A stretch of 64,000 nucleotides of DNA, taken from contig NZ_ATVO01000003.1 of the NCBI RefSeq assembly GCF_000420765.1, positions 124,001 to 188,000 of the forward strand, given 5' to 3'. How positions within the stretch are numbered: position 1 is the stretch's first letter; every line of letters begins with the position of its first letter. Position numbers and translations under genes: made by a program. Positions 18,048 to 27,314 of this stretch are shown one piece after another. Source of the DNA: Sandarakinorhabdus limnophila DSM 17366. Lineage in GTDB: Bacteria > Pseudomonadota > Alphaproteobacteria > Sphingomonadales > Sphingomonadaceae. Under the pieces are notes generated by a model. It ran no database searches. It was not told the origin of the DNA and worked only from the letters and a program-made list of their open reading frames with translations.

Positions 18048-19135
18048 TTCGTGGCTTCCGGCTCGAGCGGTGGCCGCATTTGGTAAAATTCGATAACGAC
18101 GGCCAATAGCAGCACGAGAAAGGCAACGATTACAAAGGGCCAATTATACTGGCGCTGGCTGTCCACATAAGCTGGTTCGAGGATACGGACGTTGGCGGTG
18201 GAGGTCAAGTCTTCAACTGACGTGCCTTGCAGATATCGCTTGTAGTTGTCGTACAGTCCTAAAGCGAGGTCGAGGTCGCGGCGCAAGCGGTCGACTTCTG
18301 TGGATTCGCGAACTACCCGCCCCACCGAACTGTTGTCGCCCGGCGTGATCGAGCGCGTCTGAGAAAGTTGCTGCTCGAGTGCCTCTATCTCTGCGCGAAT
18401 CTGACGGACGTTCATATTGTCATCGGTAAAGAACTGGCGCGCAGCGGCAAGCTGGATGCGCTTTGATTTGATCGCATCCTCTAACTTAGGTACCCGGTCA
18501 CCCAGCGATAAAATGGCCGCCTGCGGCGAGCTGTAACGGGTGCGCAGGCGGAATGTGTCGTAGGCAGCTTGTGCCTTGCTCAGTCGCCGATTGGCCTGAT
18601 CGACGAGGTCAACTAGGATGTCGCGCTTGTACGCTGTCTGAGTGCGCGAGATGGCCGCAAGCTGTTCGCGCACAGCCCGTGCATAGACGTCGACGATCTT
18701 GCGCGCCTGCGAAGCATTACCCAGCGTCAGCTCGAACTCGATAATACCGCCGCGTAGGGCGTGTATATCAACCTTGCGGTCCAACCAGCGCAACGTCTCG
18801 ATCCGGTTCTCACCGAGATAGGACTCGAGCCCCAGTTCGGCATTGACTCGGTCGCGCACGTAGTCGCTGCGCGCGATGCGCAAGCTGACCTCGACCGCCG
18901 CCTGGTTCCCAAACACGCTTTGCACCGCCCCTAGCTGGCCAAGCGTGCCCGATAGGCCAAGGCTGGCCGGATCCGACGGGGTTAGGGTAACGACTGCGCG
19001 GTGTCGCTCTGGGAACAGCGCTAAGAGCGCCGCAATGCTGAACAATACAGCAAAAAGGGCCCGCCGCGCAGCAGGCAGGGCAAGTAAGCCGAAGCGGCTG
19101 AGCCGACCGATGAGGCTGTGGGGGCGCCAGATCAT
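18044..19135 (-). CDS. Polysaccharide co-polymerase / chain-length (Wzz/KpsE-like) protein
   Basis: The protein has 363 residues. An N-terminal membrane span (about 25-42) is followed by a long periplasmic domain with coiled coil (about 160-275, rich in Q, A, R and E) and a second span near the C-terminus (NWPFVIVAFLVLLLAVVIEF). The segment RILEPAYVDSQRQYNWP before the second span is the typical P-rich Wzz boundary. There is no C-terminal tyrosine-kinase domain. It would bridge the inner membrane to the outer-membrane channel encoded just upstream, with which it overlaps by four bases. Confidence 0.83.
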   Translation of the reverse strand: MIWRPHSLIGRLSRFGLLALPAARRALFAVLFSIAALLALFPERHRAVVTLTPSDPASLGLSGTLGQLGAVQSVFGNQAAVEVSLRIARSDYVRDRVNAELGLESYLGENRIETLRWLDRKVDIHALRGGIIEFELTLGNASQARKIVDVYARAVREQLAAISRTQTAYKRDILVDLVDQANRRLSKAQAAYDTFRLRTRYSSPQAAILSLGDRVPKLEDAIKSKRIQLAAARQFFTDDNMNVRQIRAEIEALEQQLSQTRSITPGDNSSVGRVVRESTEVDRLRRDLDLALGLYDNYKRYLQGTSVEDLTSTANVRILEPAYVDSQRQYNWPFVIVAFLVLLLAVVIEFYQMRPPLEPEATK

Positions 19136-21084
19136 TGTATCGCCGCCACGGCTGCCGCGCCGAGGCTAAGGGAGAAGATCACTTGGCTGATTGCCGTCAG
19201 CTTTTGCAGCAGCGAACTCGACTGGGTCTTGACCGGCACGAAGATCAAGTCTCCCGGTTGCAGCCTCGCCTGCATCGCGCCCCGGCGCCGAGTGAGCACT
19301 TCGCCACTTGCCCGCATCAAGAGGATTTGGCCCCGGTCACCCGCGCGCTGCACACCGCCGGCCTTCTCGATCATATCCCGCACGCGTGTTGTCTGGCGCT
19401 CGTCAATCAGGAACGTGGCCGGCCTAAACACTGACCCGTATACGCCTACAGTTGGTACCAAGGGAGGAATAGTCAACTTGTCATTGTTCTCGAGCGGGAG
19501 GTCGCTGGGCAGCGCTGCAGCGTCGAACGGGATGGGCAGGACAAGACGACCGTCGGGTTCGGTATTGCGGAGGCGCTCTAGGACCTGCCGTCCCGACGCA
19601 AGCTGCTCCCCATTGATCGTGCCATTGTTGGACAGTGGCACTGTGGTCAGCGTGAATTCGAACTGGTCAAGTATCTCCTTGAGAGCGACGCGTTGCTGGG
19701 CGGCAACGCTTGCCCTCACGAGCTTAGTGCCATAGACATATGCGCGCGGGGTTAAGCCGCCAGCCATCTCGATCACCTTTGACACGGGCGTGCCCGGGGC
19801 GACGAAGTAATTTCCAGGCCTGTTAACCTCACCTTCAAGCCGCAAGATCACCTGCTGACGTCCAAGCGGCATCATCAACGATCCTTCCGACAGCATCTGG
19901 ACGATATCGCCGCCCTCAATCGGATAGGTACCGGCTTGTGCCATCTGCACTTCGCGGCTGCCGAGCGTCTGCTTTTCCGACAAACGATAAAGGATAACCC
20001 TCGACGCTTCGGCGAGTACGTTCCTGCCCCCAGCGATGCGCAGCGCATCGCCCACGGTCTCCTCAGGTGTGAGCTCGTAGATGGCCTCTTCGTTCACGCT
20101 GCCGATCACCCCCACCTGCTTGCCAACCGACGGGATGAAGATCACATCTTCGTTTTGAAGGATCGGGTCGAGCGAGCGATTGCCCTTGCGCAATATTTCA
20201 TAGAGATCAACCTCCGTCATAACTTTGCCGGCTCGGATCAACTGGGCAACGCGGAAACTGCCCCCCGCGTTTGGGCCACCTGCAGCGAGCACGGCATTCA
20301 CGAGCGTTGACAGGCTGTTAAGCGAATAGGCGCCGGGACTGTTTGCAAACCCGGTCACATAAACACGCAGGCCGCGCAGCTTGGGAAGGCTCACGCTGAC
20401 CTCATAACCCCGATACTGGCGGCCGATGGCCTGAGCGATGCGGCTTTCCAAGTTGCGATAACGTACACCGGCGACCGGCACAGGGCCAACTTTGGGGATG
20501 GTAATGCGCCCGTCGGTGTCGACGACGAAATTGGCGATACCTTCGATGGCCCCCGTTAGCGAGACGGCGATCGTGTCGCCAACATTGATCGAATAATCAG
20601 GCGGCACAGTGGCCTGTGCCGGCATCTCGAAGTCACGCACAGCTTCGGTTAGCAGGTTTGCTCCAAAACGCGGAATCTTCCGGCCAAGTGCGGTTTCTAT
20701 GTAACGTTCGAATTCGCCCGGCCTGGCCGGCATGGTAAGGCTCCTGCCGCTAGTATCAAGCGAGCGAATGTCGTCGCCGCGGTTACCGCGTTCTTCCCTT
20801 ATAGAGACCGGGGAATAGGGCTGGTAGTTCTGGGCCTGCTGGTCGCCTTGATAACGCCGCTCACGCCGCTCACGCTGCTCACGCTGCTCACGCTGCTCAC
20901 GCTGCTCAGGCTGGTCTTCCGTTTGACTTGGCTGGTTGTTGGCCAACGGTGTGATGGAGGCCGCGGACTGTGCGAAGACGGCGCTGTGAGATCCCACTAG
21001 TGCCAGACAAGCCGTCACCACCAGGCGGCGCCACAGAGATGGGCCGGGCGCCCGCACGGGGACGCTGCTGTCCATGATACTCAT
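19132..21084 (-). CDS. Outer-membrane polysaccharide export protein (Wza-like, multiple SLBB domains)
   Basis: The protein has 650 residues. The signal peptide ends about residue 39 (SAVFAQ-SAAS). A low-complexity Q/R/E linker (about 56-80) comes before the Poly_export domain (about 155-235: YSINVGDTIAVSLTGAIEG, ITIPKVGPVPVAG). Several SLBB repeats follow (GFANSPGAYSLNSLS, LEGEVNRPGNYFVAPGT, VYGSVFRPATFLI). A hydrophobic C-terminus ends the protein. This fits the outer-membrane channel for capsule or exopolysaccharide. It is the first of the export genes after the sugar-synthesis genes, and the Wzz-like gene overlaps its end. Confidence 0.9.
   Translation of the reverse strand: MSIMDSSVPVRAPGPSLWRRLVVTACLALVGSHSAVFAQSAASITPLANNQPSQTEDQPEQREQREQREQRERRERRYQGDQQAQNYQPYSPVSIREERGNRGDDIRSLDTSGRSLTMPARPGEFERYIETALGRKIPRFGANLLTEAVRDFEMPAQATVPPDYSINVGDTIAVSLTGAIEGIANFVVDTDGRITIPKVGPVPVAGVRYRNLESRIAQAIGRQYRGYEVSVSLPKLRGLRVYVTGFANSPGAYSLNSLSTLVNAVLAAGGPNAGGSFRVAQLIRAGKVMTEVDLYEILRKGNRSLDPILQNEDVIFIPSVGKQVGVIGSVNEEAIYELTPEETVGDALRIAGGRNVLAEASRVILYRLSEKQTLGSREVQMAQAGTYPIEGGDIVQMLSEGSLMMPLGRQQVILRLEGEVNRPGNYFVAPGTPVSKVIEMAGGLTPRAYVYGTKLVRASVAAQQRVALKEILDQFEFTLTTVPLSNNGTINGEQLASGRQVLERLRNTEPDGRLVLPIPFDAAALPSDLPLENNDKLTIPPLVPTVGVYGSVFRPATFLIDERQTTRVRDMIEKAGGVQRAGDRGQILLMRASGEVLTRRRGAMQARLQPGDLIFVPVKTQSSSLLQKLTAISQVIFSLSLGAAAVAAIQ
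20853..20915. repeat. 9-bp tandem repeat coding Q-R-E in the Wza-like gene
   Basis: Units of CACGCTGCT (plus strand) occur four times perfectly at 20871-20906, with diverged units on both sides (CACGCCGCT, AACGCCGCT, CAGGCTGGT). On the coding strand they give repeated Gln-Arg-Glu/Arg triplets in the linker between signal peptide and export domain. Because 9 is a multiple of 3, copy-number change would alter linker length without frameshift. Confidence 0.85.
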
Positions 21085-21176
21085 CTTCCAGTCCTGACAA
21101 TCATTAACGGAAGCAATTCAACATCCGTGCCAATCTAAAGGATTGGATGCTGGCTTTGAAGGCGGGTCATAGCGAA

Positions 21177-21860
21177 TCATGCTGATGCAGCGCAGTACTC
21201 GTGCCCGAGGCTGGCCGCAATGGCTTCGAGTTTATCGAATTCGGAAAAGCGCCGGTGTACCGGATAAAGGCCCTGCGTGACCGGCCCGTAGCCGCCCGTG
21301 AATAGCAGGAAACGGCAGCCGGCTGTTAACGTAGCTTGACCATCCACATCGCTGTCACCGACCATGATTGCATCACCCGGACGCACTGACGGTGCAATTC
21401 GGGCCAATGCATGCAGCAGCGGCAATGGGTCTGGCTTGGCCCGTGGGCAGGTGTCGCCGCCGACGACCGCGCCGCAGAGCGCCAGCAGTCCAAGCTGGTC
21501 CAGCAGGCCGAGGGCAAGACGCTCGGGCTTGTTGGTCACGATGGCGATCGGGTGGCCGGCGGAATGCAGACCCGACACTGCCGCAAAAGCACCGGGGTAG
21601 AGCGCGTCTGGATCGGCCGGCAGGCCGGCAAGCACCTGGCGGAACGCCGCTACGTCCGCCGCCAGGTCCGCAGCCGTGCTGCCCAGCGTGGTGCCGACCA
21701 GCGTCTCAACGCCCTGGCTGACCAGCGGGCGCACCGCGCCCGCCGTCACCGCCGGAAGGCCCCTGGCGTTGGCCACACGGGTGAGCGCATTGGCGATGCC
21801 GCGTGCGCTGTCCACCAATGTGCCATCAAGATCGAGCAAGAATGGTGCGAGTGCAGTCAT
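21177..21860 (-). CDS. HAD-superfamily phosphatase (phosphoglycolate-phosphatase-like)
   Basis: The protein has 227 residues from ATG 21860, fused as TGATG to the stop of the TPP enzyme gene. HAD motif I is FLLDLDGTLVDSA, motif II is IVTNKPERLA, and motif III/IV is AKPDPLPLL and IMVGDSDVDGQ. The cap is alpha-helical, as in Gph/PGP enzymes. In this operon the likely substrate is a phosphorylated sugar intermediate, for example the 9-phosphate formed by a NeuB-type synthase, rather than phosphoglycolate. That assignment is inference from position only. Confidence 0.8.
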   Translation of the reverse strand: MTALAPFLLDLDGTLVDSARGIANALTRVANARGLPAVTAGAVRPLVSQGVETLVGTTLGSTAADLAADVAAFRQVLAGLPADPDALYPGAFAAVSGLHSAGHPIAIVTNKPERLALGLLDQLGLLALCGAVVGGDTCPRAKPDPLPLLHALARIAPSVRPGDAIMVGDSDVDGQATLTAGCRFLLFTGGYGPVTQGLYPVHRRFSEFDKLEAIAASLGHEYCAASA

Positions 21861-23713
21861 CAATTGATCGGCGGGATTATCATGTTTGCCAGAAACTCGT
21901 GGCGCGGCAGGAATGGCGCGAGGTCTTCCAGCGGCGCGGTCACCATGGTGCCGTCGTCCAGCCGGCGCGACGACAGCTTGGGAGCGAAATTCTGCTCCTT
22001 GTCGACCATGATCTCGCAGATCGTTGGGCCGTTCGCGGCCAGAGTTTCGGCGATGGCGGAGCGGATGTCGTCATGATCGCTGGTGCGGCGGAAGGCGAAC
22101 CCGAAGGCGGTGGCAATCTTCTCGAAATCCGGGAAGGTAACGCCTGAATCCGGGCCGCAGCCCACTGAAAAGCCGGCGAAATGCGCCTGTTGCGACTGGC
22201 GGATCGAGTGATAGCCCGAATTGTTGTAGAGGAATATCTTGGCCGGTATGCCTTGTCCGACGATCGTCTGCAGTTCCTGCAGATTCTGCATGATCGAGCC
22301 ATCGCCCGCCATGCAGATTATACGCGACGCGCTGTCCGGCATCGCATGCCAGGCGCCGATGGTGGCAGGCAGGTCATAGCCCATCGAGGCTGCGCCGGAG
22401 TTGGAATAGAGGCGCTGGCCCCTCTTGAGGCGGGCGGCCTGAACGGTGACAACGGCAGCTGTGGCGTCAGCCATCACGATCACCTCATCCTCGGCAAGCT
22501 GCTCGAACAGCGCTTCGGTGAAGCAATAGGGGTTTACCACGCCCTGTGTGGCCCAGTATTCGGGGAGGACGGGATGATATTTGCGGCGGCGCTCCATGGC
22601 CCAATCCAGATACCGACGGTGCGCCTGCGGGGTCTCGTAACCAGCCAGCGCACGTTCCAATGCCGGCAGGAAATCCTTCAGGTCGGCATGAATGGGCATG
22701 TCGATCGAAAGGGTCGGCTTGGCCAGTTCGGCCGCGTCCACATCCACCATGATCTTGCGGGCGGCGCGAGCGAAGGAGGAAAAATTGTAGCTGATCTGGC
22801 GGATATTGAGGCGGCAACCAAGCACCAGCACACAATCCGAATTCTGCACGGTGAAATTGCCGGCGCGGTCGCCGACAGTGCCAGGGCGGCCGACATAAAG
22901 CGGATGGTCGTCCGGCACCAGATCCTGGGCATTCCAGGCCGGCGCCACCGGGATCCCGAGCAGATCGGCCACACGCAGGAAATTGTCATAGGCGCCGCTG
23001 ATGCGCACGCCTGTGCCCGGCAGCAACACCGGGCGCTCGGCGCTCTTGATCGCGTCAACCACATTGCGCGCGGCCAACTCCAGCGCTTCGCCCTGCAACC
23101 AGCCATATTCGGCGGGCAGCGCATAAGGCCGACCATAGCCTTCGCGCAGCGGATTGAAACCGTGAAGCACCGATGGATCGATGAGCGCCGCTTGGACATC
23201 GATCGGGATGTCAAGCCAGACAGGGCCAGGGCGACCGGTTTCGGCAAGCCACAGCGCCTTCTCCAGCAGATAGCGGATATCCAACGGGTCTGCGACCGTC
23301 GCGGCGAATTTGGTGATCGGCGTCACCATCGACACGATGTCAACTTCCTGGTCGCCCAGTTGGCGCAACCGCACCGGTGCCCGACTGGCCAGCATTTCGC
23401 GCTTGACTTGCCCGGAGATGATGAACATCGCGATAGAGTCTGTAAACGCTCCGTGCACGCCGTTGAGAGAATTGATACCACCCGGCCCCGTGGTGACATT
23501 CACCGCAGCAAGGCGACCCGACAGGCGCGTGTAGCTTTCGGCCGCCATCGCTAGGGCCTGTTCGTGATGGCAGCAGACGTAACGCAAGCCGTCTACCCGC
23601 CCCATTGCATCGTTCAGATGCATGGCTCCCCCACCAGTCAACATGAACACATGGCGGACTCCGTGCTGGTGCAACCGCTGGGCAACATAATCGGACAGTC
23701 GCACACTCGGCAT
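21860..23713 (-). CDS. Thiamine-diphosphate-dependent enzyme, acetolactate synthase fold (YerE-like candidate)
   Basis: The protein has 617 residues. AAAGGAG is spaced eight bases from ATG 23713, which I prefer to ATG 23719. It has the three-domain TPP-enzyme layout: an N-terminal Pyr domain with the catalytic Glu in CCHHEQALAMAAESY and VTTGPGGINSLNG, a central domain (about 200-340), and a C-terminal PP domain with GDGSIMQN and YNNSGY. Sequences of this kind in CDP-sugar clusters include YerE, which adds a two-carbon acetyl branch from pyruvate to CDP-4-keto-3,6-dideoxyglucose. The neighbours rfbF/G/H make that substrate type. A plain acetolactate synthase is less likely here. Confidence 0.75.
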   Translation of the reverse strand: MPSVRLSDYVAQRLHQHGVRHVFMLTGGGAMHLNDAMGRVDGLRYVCCHHEQALAMAAESYTRLSGRLAAVNVTTGPGGINSLNGVHGAFTDSIAMFIISGQVKREMLASRAPVRLRQLGDQEVDIVSMVTPITKFAATVADPLDIRYLLEKALWLAETGRPGPVWLDIPIDVQAALIDPSVLHGFNPLREGYGRPYALPAEYGWLQGEALELAARNVVDAIKSAERPVLLPGTGVRISGAYDNFLRVADLLGIPVAPAWNAQDLVPDDHPLYVGRPGTVGDRAGNFTVQNSDCVLVLGCRLNIRQISYNFSSFARAARKIMVDVDAAELAKPTLSIDMPIHADLKDFLPALERALAGYETPQAHRRYLDWAMERRRKYHPVLPEYWATQGVVNPYCFTEALFEQLAEDEVIVMADATAAVVTVQAARLKRGQRLYSNSGAASMGYDLPATIGAWHAMPDSASRIICMAGDGSIMQNLQELQTIVGQGIPAKIFLYNNSGYHSIRQSQQAHFAGFSVGCGPDSGVTFPDFEKIATAFGFAFRRTSDHDDIRSAIAETLAANGPTICEIMVDKEQNFAPKLSSRRLDDGTMVTAPLEDLAPFLPRHEFLANMIIPPIN

Positions 23714-23791
23714 TCGCATCACTCCTTTGGCACAGTCCAGACGCATGGGAGCCGTGCACGCTATAACGACCAGGATTGGCTCAGAACCAAA

Positions 23792-24910
23792 TCAGCCAAC
23801 AGCCTTGAAGGCAGGAGCCGGCATACGGTGCGGCAGGCCACGGGTCGGCACCAGGCTCGTGACCTCCGGGTCATTGCTGTACGATGCATTGATATTCTCC
23901 AGCAGGACGGGGGCACCAGCCGATATGGGCGCCGTCGTATGTTCGCCCGATTCAAACTCGCGCGTCGAGATTTGGCCCTGCAGCAACGGCACCGCTAAGA
24001 ATACGTCGTCGTGTGTTAGCACGTGGCCTGCAGGGATCTCGCGCTTGACATAGACGCCGCGCACGAGCGCATCGAGATAAACCCGCTCACTGCTGGACAC
24101 CTCGCGACGGGTCAATGGCGTGCCTCCGCAAATTTCCTTGGCCTTGAGAAAGGCTTTAAACCAGACATCGGCCTGTTCCGGACGGGTGCAGTAGCTGCTG
24201 ACCGGCACGCCCTCGTAATCGATGTCGATATGCCGTTCGAAGGTGCGCGCACCCTTACCGTAGGCAATCAGGATCGAATCATGCCAGTCGCGCTGCTCAT
24301 GGGTGGACAGTCCGATCGTAACGTCGGGATAGCGCGCCCGTAGATAATCGATTTGGTTCAACTCCAAGTCACTGTCTTCGGAAGGATAGAGCGAAACACA
24401 ATGATTTAGCGCGAAGGGGAGGTCTGCCGATTTAAAAAAGGCGACGAGATTATCAATATGATGCTCGGCAGCGCCACCGGACGACGCAATGACTGGCTTA
24501 CCGGCCGATGCGATCTTGCGCAACAGAGTTTTGTCGCGAATGTCCGAGCTGGCAATTTTCAGTATGTCCACACCGAACTCGACGCATTTGTCCACCGATG
24601 CTTCATCAAACGGCGTAACCATGGTCAACATTCCGCATGCGCGAACGGTCTCCACCATCGCGAGTAGGTTGTCCCACGGCATCTGAGTGTCGATAGTCTT
24701 CTTGATATAGCGGAAGTCAGTCAAGCTGCGATAATCGGGATGGATAAAATTGTCCACGTCGCGGAACTGGAGTTTTACCGACGCTTTGACGCCATTCCTG
24801 GCTACCACCTCAGCGAAGTCATGAATGATTTTGACACCGCGTTCGAGTTTGCCCCAATGATTATTGGCAAGCTCGAGAACGAACAGATCGTCGAAGATAG
24901 TGTGAGACAT
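23792..24910 (-). CDS. NeuB-family sugar-acid synthase with SAF domain
   Basis: The protein has 372 residues from ATG 24910. The N-terminal TIM barrel resembles N-acetylneuraminate and legionaminate synthases, which condense PEP with a 6-carbon sugar. Recognisable segments are ELANNHWGKLERG, KLQFRDVDNFI, LKIASSDIRDKTLLRKI, IASSGGA and LSTHEQ. The C-terminal 70 residues form an SAF (antifreeze-like) domain: RGVYVKREIPAGHVLTHDDVFL. No nonulosonate partners (NeuA, NeuC) are in the window, so the real substrate is open. It lies between the epimerase and the TPP enzyme in the same direction. Confidence 0.75.
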   Translation of the reverse strand: MSHTIFDDLFVLELANNHWGKLERGVKIIHDFAEVVARNGVKASVKLQFRDVDNFIHPDYRSLTDFRYIKKTIDTQMPWDNLLAMVETVRACGMLTMVTPFDEASVDKCVEFGVDILKIASSDIRDKTLLRKIASAGKPVIASSGGAAEHHIDNLVAFFKSADLPFALNHCVSLYPSEDSDLELNQIDYLRARYPDVTIGLSTHEQRDWHDSILIAYGKGARTFERHIDIDYEGVPVSSYCTRPEQADVWFKAFLKAKEICGGTPLTRREVSSSERVYLDALVRGVYVKREIPAGHVLTHDDVFLAVPLLQGQISTREFESGEHTTAPISAGAPVLLENINASYSNDPEVTSLVPTRGLPHRMPAPAFKAVG

Positions 24911-25011
24911 GTTTTTTCCAGCCTTTTCCAAAGTTTTTGTGAAAGAGAATTTGGATTTTCTTCGTGCCTATTACAGTACGAAAACCCAAGCCTGTCGCGT
25001 AAAATCTTCGT

Positions 25012-25944
25012 TTACGTCAGGCATGCCAATGTGTCTGATATACAGGATTGCAGGCCCCTAAGGGTTATTCCGGTCTGCATCGCAAATGTTTTTGTGTGTG
25101 GAAACTCACCCAGGTAGCTACTCTCGCCGGTGAAATCCACGCTGCCGCGCGCGATGGTGATGTTGCGCTTGAATGCCTTTGCGATTCCAACGGCAAGATC
25201 TTCCATTTCAACGATTTCGGCGCCACACAGATCAATCGGTGCCGCGCGGTCGATGCTGCCAATCGCGGCATTGGCTATCAAACCGCACAGATCATCGACG
25301 TGGATGAAGGAACGAAACACAGGCACCTGAGCCTTAATCGTTATGATGCCCGTGTGCATTGCCTGCTGCACCATATTCGAAATTGCGTATGCTTCCACCT
25401 TATTGATGTACGGGCCGGCAACATTGAAGATCCGACCAGCCACAACGGGCACAGCGGATGCGCGGCCCCAAGCTAAAAACCGGTCTTCCTGCATCAGCTT
25501 GGCAAAACCATAGGGGTGAAGATCGCTGCCGCGAGCGGCCAGCTTTGCCGCGCCGGAGGATGCGACGAACAGGCTCGCTGGCTTGGCTGCTGCGATGGCG
25601 GCCAGCAGGGCATCGTCGATGCCCAGGTTCACGTCCATGAACCGCCGCTCACCCAGCTGTGCCGCCTTCTCTTTGGTCAGATAGGCCAAGTGGACGACAT
25701 GGGCACCGGCAACATCGTCCGGGCAAATGCTCTCAAGCGCCCGGACCGGCAATCGGTCTCCCCAAGGCAACACCATGTCGCGCGCTGTGGAGGCAAATGC
25801 AGTCACACGGTCAGCCAACACTAATTGCGCGCCCGGCACCGCAAGCCGGCTCGCAACGTGCGCCATGAACGCCTGGCCGATCCAGCCCGACGGGCCGGTC
25901 ACCACAAAGCGCACGTTGCGATCAAGGCCTTTTGCGGAGGTCAT
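25012..25944 (-). CDS. NAD-dependent epimerase/dehydratase (extended SDR)
   Basis: The protein has 310 residues. The N-terminal cofactor motif is [13 protein letters not shown] (about 13-25). The catalytic triad region is ASSGAAK and [11 protein letters not shown], giving Ser and the YxxxK-type motif. Later [14 protein letters not shown] is typical of sugar-nucleotide enzymes. It probably reduces or epimerises the 4-keto or branched CDP-sugar, in the role of YerF or a related reductase, since rfbH directly precedes it and overlaps its start by ATGA. The exact reaction is not determinable. Confidence 0.78.
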   Translation of the reverse strand: MTSAKGLDRNVRFVVTGPSGWIGQAFMAHVASRLAVPGAQLVLADRVTAFASTARDMVLPWGDRLPVRALESICPDDVAGAHVVHLAYLTKEKAAQLGERRFMDVNLGIDDALLAAIAAAKPASLFVASSGAAKLAARGSDLHPYGFAKLMQEDRFLAWGRASAVPVVAGRIFNVAGPYINKVEAYAISNMVQQAMHTGIITIKAQVPVFRSFIHVDDLCGLIANAAIGSIDRAAPIDLCGAEIVEMEDLAVGIAKAFKRNITIARGSVDFTGESSYLGEFPHTKTFAMQTGITLRGLQSCISDTLACLT

Positions 25945-27314
25945 CGTGACGCCAGGAAACCCTTCACGCAGTCGTCGATGAACCCGAAATGGTCATCGGT
26001 CAGGCCCGGGAACACTCCCAGCCAAAAGGTGTTGCTGGTTACCAGATCGGCGTTTGTCAGATCGCCCACCACCCGGTAATCGCGGCCACGGAAATAAGGC
26101 TGCTTGAGGATATTGCCACCAAACAGCAGGCGGGTGCCGATGCGGTGGGCATCGAAATGCTTGGTGAGATCTTCACGGGCGAAGGGCGCGCCGTCACGCA
26201 AGGTCAGTGGAAAACCGAACCAGCTCGGCTCGCTGCGCGGCGTGGCTTCGGGCAGGATGAAAAACTCCTCATACTGCTTGAAGAGCGCCGCCAGCTTGGC
26301 GAAATTGGCGCGGCGGGCGGCGATGAAATCATCCAAACGTTCCAGCTGACCCACCCCAACGGCGGCCTGCATATCGGTGATCTTCAGGTTGTAGCCAGCG
26401 TGGCTGTAGGTGTACTTGTGGTCGTAGCCAAAGGGCAATTGACCCAGCGCGCGGCCGAAACGCTTGCCGCAGGTGTTGTCCATGCCCGGCGCGCACCAGC
26501 AATCGCGGCCCCAGTCCCGCATGGATTCGATCACCCGCTTCAGCCGTGGCTTGTCGGTGAACACAGCGCCGCCTTCGCCCATGGTGATGTGGTGTGCCGG
26601 ATAGAAAGAAAGGGTGCCGATGTCGCCAAAGGTGCCTACCATGCGGCCATCATAAGTTGCGCCTAGGGCATCGCATGTGTCCTCGATCACGAACAGATTG
26701 TACTTTTCTGCCACGCGCATCACTTCGGCTAGATCGAACGGATTGCCCAGCGTGTGAGCGATCATGATGGCACGCGTCTTGCTCGAAACGGCGGCCTCGA
26801 TCATGTCCGGCTTGATATTGTAGGTGGGCAAGTCACAATCCACGAATACCGGCACCAGGCCATATTGCAGGCTGGGGTTGATGGTGGTTGGGAAACCGGT
26901 GGCCACGGTGATCACTTCGTCACCTGGCTTCAGCGCGTCGCCGCGCAGATAGGGCGAGCACAGTGAGGACAGCGCCAGCAGATTTGCCGATGAACCACTG
27001 TTGGTGGTCAGCAGATGCTTCACGCCCAGTCGCGCTGCCAATTTCTGTTCAAACTCTGTATTGAACCGCCCGGTAGTCAGCCAGAAATCCAGCGCGCTAT
27101 CCACAAGCAGTTGCATCTCCTCATGGCCATATACCTTACCGGAAACTGGCACCGGGCTCTGGCCTGGAGTGAACGGCTTGGGCGTGTGGGCTACAGCATG
27201 ATATTGAGCCACTAGGTCCATGATCTGGTCGCGGATACGACCAGCCTCTGTTTCGGGAGCCGGGTTACCAATCGGGGCGACTGCTACAGCATTGGCCGAG
27301 CTAGCAAAACTCAT
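25941..27314 (-). CDS. rfbH: CDP-4-dehydro-6-deoxyglucose 3-dehydrase (E1, DegT/DnrJ fold)
   Basis: The protein has 457 residues. It removes the 3-hydroxyl of CDP-4-keto-6-deoxyglucose using PMP and a [2Fe-2S] cluster. The usual PLP lysine is replaced by histidine in [16 protein letters not shown], the hallmark of this dehydrase. The cluster cysteines show the exact known spacing C-x57-C-x-C-x7-C: EDTCDALG, then DCWC, then NTCGKR. It is linked by TGATG to rfbG and by ATGA to the epimerase. The NADH-dependent reductase partner (E3, RfbI/AscD type) is not visible in this window and must come from elsewhere. Confidence 0.96.
   Translation of the reverse strand: MSFASSANAVAVAPIGNPAPETEAGRIRDQIMDLVAQYHAVAHTPKPFTPGQSPVPVSGKVYGHEEMQLLVDSALDFWLTTGRFNTEFEQKLAARLGVKHLLTTNSGSSANLLALSSLCSPYLRGDALKPGDEVITVATGFPTTINPSLQYGLVPVFVDCDLPTYNIKPDMIEAAVSSKTRAIMIAHTLGNPFDLAEVMRVAEKYNLFVIEDTCDALGATYDGRMVGTFGDIGTLSFYPAHHITMGEGGAVFTDKPRLKRVIESMRDWGRDCWCAPGMDNTCGKRFGRALGQLPFGYDHKYTYSHAGYNLKITDMQAAVGVGQLERLDDFIAARRANFAKLAALFKQYEEFFILPEATPRSEPSWFGFPLTLRDGAPFAREDLTKHFDAHRIGTRLLFGGNILKQPYFRGRDYRVVGDLTNADLVTSNTFWLGVFPGLTDDHFGFIDDCVKGFLASR

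Noticed and set aside
20853-20915. Repeat considered as a CRISPR array
   Set aside because: Units are nine bases, contiguous and in frame within a coding sequence, with no spacers and no cas genes.
22181-23554. Long open frame on the plus strand (457 codons) antisense to the TPP enzyme
   Set aside because: Composition is rich in Arg, His and Gly without domains, as expected from high-GC antisense; the minus-strand enzyme has clear motifs across the same interval.
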